Assembly (NCBI GenBank): GCA_036745195.1
Contig: DAIOGO010000046.1
Coordinates: 1-18,408 of the forward strand
Reading direction: 5' to 3'
Origin: JBFHRE01 sp036745195
Lineage (GTDB): Bacteria; Actinomycetota; Acidimicrobiia; Spongiisociales; ZC4RG35
Length of the DNA stretch: 18,408 nucleotides
Shown piece by piece: positions 7,703-13,986 of this stretch (position 1 is its first letter; each line of letters opens with the position of its first letter). The translations under genes were made by a program, and so were the position numbers. The notes beneath the pieces are model-generated. The model was given only the letters and a program-made list of their open reading frames with translations, did no database searches and was not told where the DNA came from.

Positions 7703-9436
7703 TCACTCCCGACCCTGCTTACGCTGCTGCTGTAAGTGTGTCAGCTCCCGCAGCCTTTGTGAATAGCCCTCGTCATCGGGGCTCATCGCCTCGATCTCGG
7801 CCGAGAGCCGGTCCATCCGATCGTCCAGGTCCAGCGTGGCCAGACGATCGATCAGCTCCTGGATCGGGGCCACCCTGCGATCGTCAAAAGCGAGCTCGAT
7901 GAGGAGGGCGCCGGTTTCGTCCTCCCCCGACCCGAGCGGGATCGGCTCGCCGGCTTTGGCCTCCGCCACCAGCGGGGCGATTCGACCGAAGGCAGCCTTC
8001 ATGGGCTCGCTGGTGAAGTGCTCGAGGCCCACCCCGTGGGCGCGGGCGGCGCCACCATCGGTGAGGACCGCCATCAGCAACTCGCGTTCGATCCGGTCCC
8101 GGCCCGACCCGGTCCTCCTCCGCGAGGTGGCCGCCTCTGCGCGACGGTGGCGGCGGGGCCGGCCCATCGCCTGTTCGACGGTCCCCAGATCGATCCCCAT
8201 GCGCTCGGCCAGAAAGCGGGCGTATTCGGTTCTGGCGAGATCGTCGGTGACCCTCGCCACCCGGGGACCGAGGGCCCGCAGCGCCCGGGCCCGACTCTCG
8301 GGCTCCGACAGGTCGTACTCGGCCAGCTCACGTTCGATCCGGAACTGGAGGAGCGGGCGGGCCCGCTCGATGGCGTGATGCAGTTCTTCCACCCGGCCGG
8401 TCTGGACCATCTCGGCCGGATCGACCCCGGCGGGGAGCTCGGCCACCCGCAGGTCGAGGTCGAGGCTCACCGGTACCGCCAGATCGTCACCCCGCAAGGC
8501 GGCCCGGCCGCCGGCGGCGTCGGCGTCGAAGGCCAGCACGATTCGTTCGGAGAACCGGCGCAACAACTCGAAATGGTCGTCGCCGAGGGCGGTGCCGTTG
8601 GTGGCGACCGCCTCCGGCACCCCGTGGCGCTGCAGGGCGATCACATCCGTATACCCCTCGACCACCACCGAGTACCCCGACTTCTGGATCTCCCGCCGGG
8701 CCCGGTCGAGCCCGTAGAGCAGGTGGGACTTCTTGTAGATCGGGGTTTCGGGCGTGTTGAGGTACTTCGGCTGGCCCTCCCCCAGGATGCGACCCCCGAA
8801 CCCGACCGGGTCCCCCCGAACGTCGTTGGTGGGAAACAACAACCGGTCCCGGAAGTAGTCGACGGTGCCGCCCGTTCCTTTCCGGGCCAGGCCCGCCTCG
8901 ATCAGCACCTTCGCATCGATCCCCTGCGATCGGAGTTCGCGGACCAGGGCATCACCGGACAGGGGGGCGTAGCCGAGGCGATAGGTAGCCACCGTGTCGG
9001 CGTCGTAGCCACGACTGCGCAGGTAGGAGCGGGCCACCCCCGCCTCGGGGGACTTCATCAGGGTCCGGTGGTAGAACTCGATCGCCTGTCGGGTCGCCTC
9101 CACCAGTGCGTGGCGCTGGCCCCGACGGCGGGCGGCGGTGGGATCCTCGGTGAGGGTGATCCCCGCCTGGGAGGCGAGCACCTCCAGCGCCTCGGGGAAG
9201 GTCAATCCCTGCGTCTCCTGGACGAAGGTGAAGATGTCTCCCTTGGAATGGCACCCGTGGCAGTAGTACAGGCCCCGGGCGACGTCCACCGACATCGAAG
9301 GGGTCTTCTCCTGATGGAACGGGCAGACCGCCATGACGTTTCGCCCCGAACGTTTCACCGTCGTGATCGCCGCGATGAGGTCGACCAGATTGGTCGCCTG
9401 CCTGACCCGATCTCGATCCTGCTCGCTGAAGGCCAT
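7703..9436 (-). CDS. dnaG: DNA primase DnaG
   Basis: The product has 577 residues and makes the RNA primers for lagging-strand replication, working with the DnaB helicase. The N-terminal zinc-binding domain has C38, H41, C59 and C62 (CPFH and CHGC). The catalytic core includes FRDRLLFPTND and the TOPRIM fold with E260 in VVEGYTD and the acidic pair D304/D306 in AFDADAAG, the metal ligands. The C-terminal helicase-interaction region (about 430-577) is short, which makes the protein slightly smaller than the usual 600-640. The gene leads the dnaG-rpoD unit; rpsU, found first in the E. coli operon, is absent, as in other actinobacteria. No Shine-Dalgarno precedes the ATG, and a TANNNT element lies 8 bases upstream, which suggests a leaderless or very short leader mRNA. 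Confidence 0.97.
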   Translation of the reverse strand: MAFSEQDRDRVRQATNLVDLIAAITTVKRSGRNVMAVCPFHQEKTPSMSVDVARGLYYCHGCHSKGDIFTFVQETQGLTFPEALEVLASQAGITLTEDPTAARRRGQRHALVEATRQAIEFYHRTLMKSPEAGVARSYLRSRGYDADTVATYRLGYAPLSGDALVRELRSQGIDAKVLIEAGLARKGTGGTVDYFRDRLLFPTNDVRGDPVGFGGRILGEGQPKYLNTPETPIYKKSHLLYGLDRARREIQKSGYSVVVEGYTDVIALQRHGVPEAVATNGTALGDDHFELLRRFSERIVLAFDADAAGGRAALRGDDLAVPVSLDLDLRVAELPAGVDPAEMVQTGRVEELHHAIERARPLLQFRIERELAEYDLSEPESRARALRALGPRVARVTDDLARTEYARFLAERMGIDLGTVEQAMGRPRRHRRAEAATSRRRTGSGRDRIERELLMAVLTDGGAARAHGVGLEHFTSEPMKAAFGRIAPLVAEAKAGEPIPLGSGEDETGALLIELAFDDRRVAPIQELIDRLATLDLDDRMDRLSAEIEAMSPDDEGYSQRLRELTHLQQQRKQGRE

Positions 9437-9444
9437 CGGCGCCG

Positions 9445-9450
9445 AGTGTA
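9445..9450 (-). promoter_or_regulatory. Possible -10 element giving a near-leaderless dnaG transcript
   Basis: On the minus strand TACACT (TANNNT type) ends 8 bases before the dnaG ATG, with no ribosome site between. A -35 is not evident. The neighbouring 9474-9486 holds a short GC hairpin (CCGGG/CCCGG) that could end the upstream yceI-like transcript. Confidence 0.35.
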
Positions 9451-9499
9451 CGGGGTGAGCGGAACTCGGGAACCCGGGTACCCCGGTGGCCGGGAAACC

Positions 9500-10237
9500 T
9501 CAGGCGGGGGTCGCCACGAAGTTGATGGCCAAGAGGACCTCATCGGTGACGTCTGCCACCGACGCCACAGACGGGATCTCCAGACCGTAGACCGAGCGCA
9601 GCACCTTGGCCGTGGCAGAGCCCTCCAGGCGGTCATCGCTCACCAGCACCGCCGACACCTCGAAGGTCACCTCGGTGGTGACGTCGCGGATCGTCAGATC
9701 TCCCGTGACCGTGAACGTCAGCTCCTGCCCGACCTCGGCCGCCCCGGCCAAGCCCTCGATCGAGGCCGGGACGAAGGTGATCTCGGGGAAGGCGGTGGAG
9801 TCGAGGATCGGGCCGCGAATCGCCCGATCCCGATTGCTCGAGTCGGTGGAGAACGTCTGGGCTCCGATGACGATCGTCCCCAAGTCCGAGGCGGCGAGGT
9901 CGCCGAAGTCGATCCGAATCTGGCCGGCCACCTCGGTGTTCGACGCCACCACGTGCTTGGGCTCTCCGCGCAGGACCTCGTCGAGTTCGAAGCGGGCGAC
10001 GGTGCCGGCGGAGAGCGAGAAGAGGCCGTCTCCTGCACCGGCCTCGCCCGGCTCGGTGGTCGAAGCCGCCGTCGTCCCCGGAGCGAGGGTGGTATCCGGG
10101 TTGGTGGCGGGGGCGAGGGTGGGGGCGGTGACCTGGGCGGTGTCCTCGTCCACGCCCGTCGTGGCGAAGAACCAGACCAGGACGCCGGCCGCCGCCAACA
10201 GACCGGCGCCGACGACGAACAGTGCAATCTTCTTCAT
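9500..10237 (-). CDS. YceI-like family protein with N-terminal membrane anchor
   Basis: The product has 245 residues. Residues 5-25 form a signal-anchor helix after MKK. A low-complexity Thr/Ala/Pro linker (about 34-66) leads to a beta-rich YceI-like domain from about 70. The domain shows SAGTVARFELDE, then FGDLAAS, the segment NRDRAIRGPILDSTAFPEITF (136-155), GDLTIRDVTTEVTFEV, and a final V(A)DVTDEVLLAINF strand. YceI proteins are lipocalin-like barrels that bind isoprenoids or other amphiphiles outside the cytoplasm. No cleavable-signal or lipobox cysteine is present, so it probably stays anchored. An AAGGGG site lies 8 bases before the ATG, and a 63-base gap separates it from glyS upstream, so co-transcription is possible. 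The ligand cannot be told from sequence. Confidence 0.9.
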   Translation of the reverse strand: MKKIALFVVGAGLLAAAGVLVWFFATTGVDEDTAQVTAPTLAPATNPDTTLAPGTTAASTTEPGEAGAGDGLFSLSAGTVARFELDEVLRGEPKHVVASNTEVAGQIRIDFGDLAASDLGTIVIGAQTFSTDSSNRDRAIRGPILDSTAFPEITFVPASIEGLAGAAEVGQELTFTVTGDLTIRDVTTEVTFEVSAVLVSDDRLEGSATAKVLRSVYGLEIPSVASVADVTDEVLLAINFVATPA

Positions 10238-10300
10238 GGTGGGTTCCCCTTCCAGGAGACTCGGATCGAGCCTGTATACGTATGGATGGACAAAACGGGT

Positions 10301-11608
10301 CTAGGCCAGCCGCTCCGAGAGATAACTCTCCAGCCGGTCGACAGACACCCGGTCCTGAACCATCGTGTCCCGGTCGCGTACGGTCACCGCCTGGTCCTCG
10401 ATCGAATCGAAGTCGTAGGTGATGCAATACGGTGTCCCGATCTCGTCCTGGCGCCGATACCGCTTCCCGATCGATTGGGTGACGTCGACCTCGAGCATCC
10501 AGCGGCGGCGCAGATCCGCCGCCAGCCGGGTGGCCGGTTCGACCAGTTCCGGCTTCTTGGAGAGAGGGAGCACGGCCAGCTTGAACGGAGCCAGCCGGGG
10601 ATGGAGCCGGAGGACCGTGCGGGTTTCACCGTTGGGCAGCGTCTCCTCGGCGTAGGCGTCGATCATGAACGCGAAGGTCGTACGAGTGGCCCCGGCGGCC
10701 GGTTCGATCACGTAGGGGAAGAGGTGCTCGTTGGTCTCCTGGTCGAAATAGCGGAGGTCCTCCCCCGAGTGCTCGGCGTGCTGGCGGAGATCGAAGTCGG
10801 TCCGATTGGCGATCCCCTCCAGTTCGTCCCAGCCCCACGGGAAGTCGTATTCGACGTCGACGGTCCCCGCCGAGTAGTGGCTCAACTCGTCGGATTCGTG
10901 GGGCCGGATCCGCAGCCGGTCGGCGGTCATGCCCAGATCCAGGTACCAACGATGCCGGGCCTCGACCCAGTACTGGAACCAGGTCTGGGCCTCCTCGGGA
11001 CGGCAGAAGAACTCCATCTCCATCTGCTCGAATTCGCGGGTGCGAAAGACGAACTGGCCGGGCGTGATCTCGTTTCGGAACGACTTGCCCACCTGGGCGA
11101 TCCCGAAGGGCAGCTTGAGACGGCTGGTGCGGCGCACGTTCTCGAAGTTGATGAAGATGCCCTGGGCTGTCTCGGGCCGAAGGTACACCATGTTCTCGTC
11201 CGACTCGACCGGGCCGGTGTGGGTCCGGAACATGAGATTGAACTGCTTGGGCTCGGTGAACGAATCCCGCTTGCCGCAGGCGGGGCACTGGCCGGCATCC
11301 TCCAGCTTGTCCAGCCGGAAGCGCTGATGACAGTTGGTGCACTCGACCAGCGGATCGGTGAACACCGCCTCGTGTCCCGAGGCTTTCCAGACCTGGCGGG
11401 CCTGAATGATGGCCGAATCGAGCCCGACCACGTTGTCGCGCTCGCGCACCATGGATCTCCACCATTCGTCCTTCACATTGCGAAGGAGCTCGACCCCGAG
11501 CGGGCCGTAGTCGTAGGCGGAGCGGGTGCCGCCGTAGATCTGCGACGACTGGAAGACAAACCCCCGGTGCTGGGCGAGGGTGGCAATGGTGTCGAGCGAA
11601 ACGGGCAT
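10301..11608 (-). CDS. glyS: Glycyl-tRNA synthetase, single-chain class II type
   Basis: The product has 435 residues and charges tRNA-Gly with glycine. It is the alpha2 eukaryote/archaea-like form used by Actinobacteria, not the alpha2beta2 GlyQ/GlyS form. Visible features are the glycine-specific YDYGPLGVELLRNVKDEWW (32-50), an insertion with two CxxC pairs (C90/C93 and C108/C111) that likely binds zinc, RPETAQG (144-150), and RNEITPGQF (178-186). These are followed by EQMEMEFF (194-201) of the class II core, then motif 3 and the anticodon-binding domain from about 330. Length is slightly under the typical 450-470. The start is at MPVSLDTIATLAQHRGFVFQ, which fits the family; no strong ribosome site precedes it, and the upstream 270 bases are filled with seven-base repeats. 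Confidence 0.96.
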   Translation of the reverse strand: MPVSLDTIATLAQHRGFVFQSSQIYGGTRSAYDYGPLGVELLRNVKDEWWRSMVRERDNVVGLDSAIIQARQVWKASGHEAVFTDPLVECTNCHQRFRLDKLEDAGQCPACGKRDSFTEPKQFNLMFRTHTGPVESDENMVYLRPETAQGIFINFENVRRTSRLKLPFGIAQVGKSFRNEITPGQFVFRTREFEQMEMEFFCRPEEAQTWFQYWVEARHRWYLDLGMTADRLRIRPHESDELSHYSAGTVDVEYDFPWGWDELEGIANRTDFDLRQHAEHSGEDLRYFDQETNEHLFPYVIEPAAGATRTTFAFMIDAYAEETLPNGETRTVLRLHPRLAPFKLAVLPLSKKPELVEPATRLAADLRRRWMLEVDVTQSIGKRYRRQDEIGTPYCITYDFDSIEDQAVTVRDRDTMVQDRVSVDRLESYLSERLA

Positions 11609-11660
11609 GAGAGTGGAGGAGATCCTGGTGGGGGAAGGGGGATGGTACAGGGCTGAAGGA

Positions 11661-11695
11661 GTTCAAAGTTCAAAGTTCAAAGTTCAAAGTTCGAA
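11661..11695. repeat. Heptad tandem array, GTTCAAA x5
   Basis: Five head-to-tail seven-base units, four exact GTTCAAA and a last GTTCGAA, lie 53 bases upstream of the glyS start codon. On the glyS strand the units read TTTGAAC. Confidence 0.95.
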
Positions 11696-11699
11696 GCAA

Positions 11700-11743
11700 C
11701 CTTCAACTCTCAACCTTCAACTTGGAACCATCCCCGTTCATCG
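11700..11743. repeat. Direct repeat copy 1 (44 bp, 2 mismatches to copy 2)
   Basis: This copy matches 11821-11864 with two mismatches; the last 33 bases (11711-11743) are identical. It is itself built of seven-base units in register: CTTCAAC, TCTCAAC, CTTCAAC, TTGGAAC, CATCCCC, GTTCATC. It is followed by the diverged units GCCCATC and GTTCGAA. Confidence 0.93.
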
Positions 11744-11760
11744 CCCATCGTTCGAAGGCT

Positions 11761-11788
11761 ATCGGCAATCGGCTGTCGGCAATCCGGC
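11761..11788. repeat. Heptad tandem array, ATCGGCA-type x4
   Basis: Four consecutive seven-base units read ATCGGCA, ATCGGCT, GTCGGCA and ATCCGGC. It lies between the two 44-bp direct repeats and is a third, unrelated heptad type in the same intergenic region. Confidence 0.75.
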
Positions 11789-11820
11789 AGGCGCCGTTCA
11801 AGGTCCCGGTCAGGACTTGA

Positions 11821-11864
11821 CTTTCAACTTTCAACCTTCAACTTGGAACCATCCCCGTTCATCG
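11821..11864. repeat. Direct repeat copy 2
   Basis: This is the second copy of the element at 11700-11743, 121 bases downstream. In seven-base register it reads TTTCAAC, TTTCAAC, CTTCAAC, TTGGAAC, CATCCCC, GTTCATC and runs directly into the GTTCATC array. Confidence 0.93.
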
Positions 11865-11891
11865 TTCATCGTTCATCGTTCATCGTTGATC
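11857..11891. repeat. Heptad tandem array, GTTCATC x5
   Basis: Four exact GTTCATC units are followed by GTTGATC. The array enters the 3' end of the minus-strand gene at 11880-12182 and supplies its last codons and stop codon. Confidence 0.95.
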
Positions 11892-12182
11892 GTCTTCCTC
11901 ACCGCGTGCCATCAGCAGCGCCGCCGCCAAGAACACCAGTCCCAGTCCCAGCCCGATCGCCAGTCTGGTTGGGTCCATCGCCCGAGATCCGCCGCCCCCG
12001 CTCACGCCACCATCGACCGAAACCATGTGCACGCCCTGGGCGAAGATCAGCAAGAGGGCCGCCACCAGCCCACCGGGGAGGGCGAGGAGGATCGCCCAGC
12101 CCTCCCAGCCGACTCGCTCGTCGTCCTCGTCCGGGCGAATCACCCGGGAGCCGAAAACGCCCTCCTCCTCGACTTCATTCAT
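11880..12182 (-). CDS. Small two-helix membrane protein
   Basis: The product has 100 residues of no recognised family. A strongly acidic N-terminus (1-25) is followed by a helix at about 28-48. A short glycine/serine-rich loop then leads to a second helix at about 73-92 and an acidic tail EEDDQR. AAGGAGG sits six bases before the ATG, which overlaps the end of the upstream membrane-protein gene by 8 bases, so it is the third gene of the sigma-factor unit. Its stop codon and last codons lie inside the GTTCATC heptad array, so changes in repeat number could alter the C-terminus. The role is unknown; a partner of the preceding membrane protein is a guess from overlap. Confidence 0.7.
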   Translation of the reverse strand: MNEVEEEGVFGSRVIRPDEDDERVGWEGWAILLALPGGLVAALLLIFAQGVHMVSVDGGVSGGGGSRAMDPTRLAIGLGLGLVFLAAALLMARGEEDDQR

Positions 12183-12795
12183 CCATTCCCTCCTTGGTGT
12201 TGCGGGCGTCGAGGCGTCGGTTGAGCGAGAACAACCGGCCGAGCACCGGCATCAGCACGATGTTGGCTCCGTGAAGCACTCCGATGATGAGAAGGATGCC
12301 GCCGATTCGGGCCACCTCCCACTGGATCTGGGGGCCGCCGACCACCGCACCCCAGCCCTCGATCCGCTCGAAACGGACCGTGAACAAGATGTAGGCGCCG
12401 AAGATCAGGTAATACACGATGTCCGCCAGGAGGATGAAGCTCTTCCCGGTGGCAGGATTGGCTCTGAACACGTCTGCGGCGTAAGCCCGGCCAAACCGTT
12501 TGATGAACGGGCCCAGCCACAAGGCCAGACCGATGAGAATCCCGGTCGTAATCATCTCCAGCACCCACCATTGCATGATCAGTCTCCCGTTGTCATACGT
12601 CGAGGTTCCGTACACGATCGAGCCGAACGCCCCGATCAACGATGCCACCACCGCCAGTCGCCGGCGGACCCCGGCACGTCTCAGTTCGTCGTCCTGAATC
12701 GAAAGCTGGATGCGGACGAAGAGATCGGGGGCAGGCTCGGTCTCCCTCGCCCCTTCCATGAGCGCCTCGTGGAGTCGCTGCTCGAGGGTGGTCAT
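12175..12795 (-). CDS. Polytopic membrane protein in sigma-factor operon, possible anti-sigma factor
   Basis: The product has 206 residues. A 44-residue cytoplasmic-looking N-terminus (LEQRLHEALMEGARETEPAPDLFVR... then basic RRAGVRRR) precedes four predicted helices at about 45-63, 73-95, 118-139 and 162-185. The ATG overlaps the sigma-factor stop as ATGA, and GGGGGAG lies five bases upstream, giving tight translational coupling. A short N-terminal region with a PDLFxRI segment followed by membrane helices is the usual plan of membrane-bound anti-sigma factors, but the four-helix body is not one I recognise, and no zinc HxxxCxxC motif is present. An anti-sigma function is an inference from position. 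Confidence 0.78.
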   Translation of the reverse strand: MTTLEQRLHEALMEGARETEPAPDLFVRIQLSIQDDELRRAGVRRRLAVVASLIGAFGSIVYGTSTYDNGRLIMQWWVLEMITTGILIGLALWLGPFIKRFGRAYAADVFRANPATGKSFILLADIVYYLIFGAYILFTVRFERIEGWGAVVGGPQIQWEVARIGGILLIIGVLHGANIVLMPVLGRLFSLNRRLDARNTKEGMDE

Positions 12796-13358
12796 GGCCG
12801 CTCCCCCAGGATTTGCTCCAGCGCCGCCAGACCCCGCTGCTGCTGGGTCTTGACGGTGTTGACCGACACCCCCAGGGTCTCGGCCGTCTCTGCCACGCTC
12901 AACTCGAGGTAGAACCGGAGGACGAGCACGTTCCTCTGGCCGAGGGCCAGGCGGCGGAGGGCGGCGATCACATGGCTGCGATCGTCCTCGAGGGCGACAG
13001 CATCTTCGAGCGGGGGAGGTTCCGGGTCGGCCGGCAGGTGATGGCGCAACGACATGAGGCCTCGCCGGTTGTGATCCCGGGCCAGGTTGAGGACGATCGA
13101 ACGGACATAGGGTTTGATCTTCGACTCGTCCTGGATCCGGTGGACCGAACGGGCCAACCGGATGAATGCCTCCTGGACCAGATCTTCGGCGGCGGTCCGG
13201 TCATCGACGAAGAAGCGGGCCAATCGGACCAGATTGGTGGCCTCTTCGGCAAAGAGACGGCCGATGAGCCCCGATACCTCGGTCGGTGTCAACTCGGCAA
13301 GTGTTCGCTCCATGGACGTCGCCATGAACAGCCGGGGCGAGGTCAATTCGAGCAGCAT
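12792..13358 (-). CDS. ECF-type RNA polymerase sigma factor
   Basis: The product has 188 residues. Sigma region 2 covers about 36-100, with DDRTAAEDLVQEAFIRLAR as the 2.2 core-binding helix and KIKPYVRSIVLNLARDHNRR as 2.4. A proline/acid-rich linker (about 108-126) leads to region 4 at about 128-182, with ALGQRNVLVLRFYLELSVAETAETLGVSVNTVKTQQQRGLAAL. There is no region 3, so it is an ECF sigma factor. The frame is open to 13733, but that extension crosses the inverted repeat and the divergent gene. The ATG at 13358 has AGGA just upstream; ATGs at 13325 and 13313 are alternatives without a ribosome site. It heads a three-gene overlapping unit with two membrane proteins and is divergent from an exported SOD-like gene. 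Subgroup and target promoters are not known. Confidence 0.92.
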   Translation of the reverse strand: MLLELTSPRLFMATSMERTLAELTPTEVSGLIGRLFAEEATNLVRLARFFVDDRTAAEDLVQEAFIRLARSVHRIQDESKIKPYVRSIVLNLARDHNRRGLMSLRHHLPADPEPPPLEDAVALEDDRSHVIAALRRLALGQRNVLVLRFYLELSVAETAETLGVSVNTVKTQQQRGLAALEQILGERP

Positions 13359-13387
13359 CGTTCCTACCGACGAACGAACCGGACCCA

Positions 13388-13428
13388 GCGGGTGACGGCC
13401 GACTTTTTTCTTCCTGGCCGTCACCCGC
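13388..13428. promoter_or_regulatory. Perfect 13-bp inverted repeat in the divergent sigma/SOD-like intergenic region
   Basis: GCGGGTGACGGCC (13388-13400) and GGCCGTCACCCGC (13416-13428) are exact reverse complements around a 15-base centre containing six T in a row. It lies 30 bases upstream of the sigma-factor ATG and 60 bases upstream of the SOD-like ATG. It may be an operator for a dimeric regulator or a leader-RNA hairpin. The T run is in the loop, not after the stem, so it is not a normal terminator. Confidence 0.7.
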
Positions 13429-13488
13429 CGGAGCCCGCAGCCACGTCTGTTGGTCAAAAGGTCGAGTGCAGGAGAGAGGAACAAGAAA

Positions 13489-13986
13489 ATGCGACTCCAC
13501 AGATGGTTGGCAGTGGCGGCAATGGTGGCAGCGGGGGCACTCCCGGCGATGGCGGGAGTGGCAATTTTCTCCAAGGCGAATCTGTCCGATCTGAGCACCG
13601 CGGTCGATCCAACGGACGGCGCCTGGGGGGTGGCCTCGGCCACCGTCGCCGAAGGCCGGACCATCGTCGTGCTGAACGTCAAGGGGCTCGACGCCGAGCA
13701 GACGGGACGGACGCTCGGCGCCCATGTCCACATCGGCCCGTGCGTGGCAGGCGCCGGGGCGGCCGCCCTCGGTCACTACAACTCGCTGGCGGGTGGCATA
13801 TCTCCCGACACCGAGGTGTGGCTCGACTTCACGATCACCGCCGGTGGCACCGGACATGCCCAGGCTGTGGTGCCCTTCGAGATCGACAGCGGAACCGCCC
13901 GGTCGATCGTCATCCACCGGGATCCCACAGCGGCGGTCACCGGAGTCGCCGGTCCGCGGCTCGCCTGTATCCCCCTGGAGTTCTGA
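13489..13986 (+). CDS. Exported Cu/Zn superoxide dismutase-like protein lacking the zinc loop
   Basis: The product has 165 residues. A signal peptide occupies about 1-23 (MRLHR, hydrophobic core, AMA). The mature part follows the Cu/Zn-SOD pattern: GAHVHIGPC supplies H79 and H81, GHYN supplies H96, and SIVIH supplies H143 in the copper-ligand positions. GPRLAC supplies R157, matching the active-site arginine, and C85 with C160 matches the conserved disulfide. The segment after GHYN, which normally carries the zinc ligands and a long loop, is replaced by a short LAGGISPDT stretch without histidines. A copper-only SOD or SOD-fold copper-binding protein is therefore likely; a CHRD-type domain is the alternative. 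The ATG at 13489 has AGGAGAGAGG just upstream, which makes the possible TTG start at 13450 unlikely. Its stop overlaps the next gene. Confidence 0.8.
   Translation: MRLHRWLAVAAMVAAGALPAMAGVAIFSKANLSDLSTAVDPTDGAWGVASATVAEGRTIVVLNVKGLDAEQTGRTLGAHVHIGPCVAGAGAAALGHYNSLAGGISPDTEVWLDFTITAGGTGHAQAVVPFEIDSGTARSIVIHRDPTAAVTGVAGPRLACIPLEF

Noticed and set aside
8018..11656. A 1212-codon open frame on the plus strand across dnaG, YceI and glyS
   Set aside because: It is antisense to three genes with clear family motifs and crosses their boundaries, so it is a composition artefact.
11661..11891. CRISPR array
   Set aside because: The repeats are seven-base tandem units without spacers, and the 33-44-bp direct repeat occurs only twice. 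No cas gene is present.
13359..13733. An N-terminal extension of the sigma factor to 313 residues
   Set aside because: It runs through the inverted repeat and the divergent SOD-like gene, and the added residues do not resemble any sigma region. The start at 13358 has a ribosome site.
12813..13985. A plus-strand extension of the membrane-protein frame far upstream, giving 588 codons
   Set aside because: The extension is antisense to the ECF sigma gene and overlaps the SOD-like gene in another frame. The ATG at 13986 has a ribosome site and a coupling overlap.
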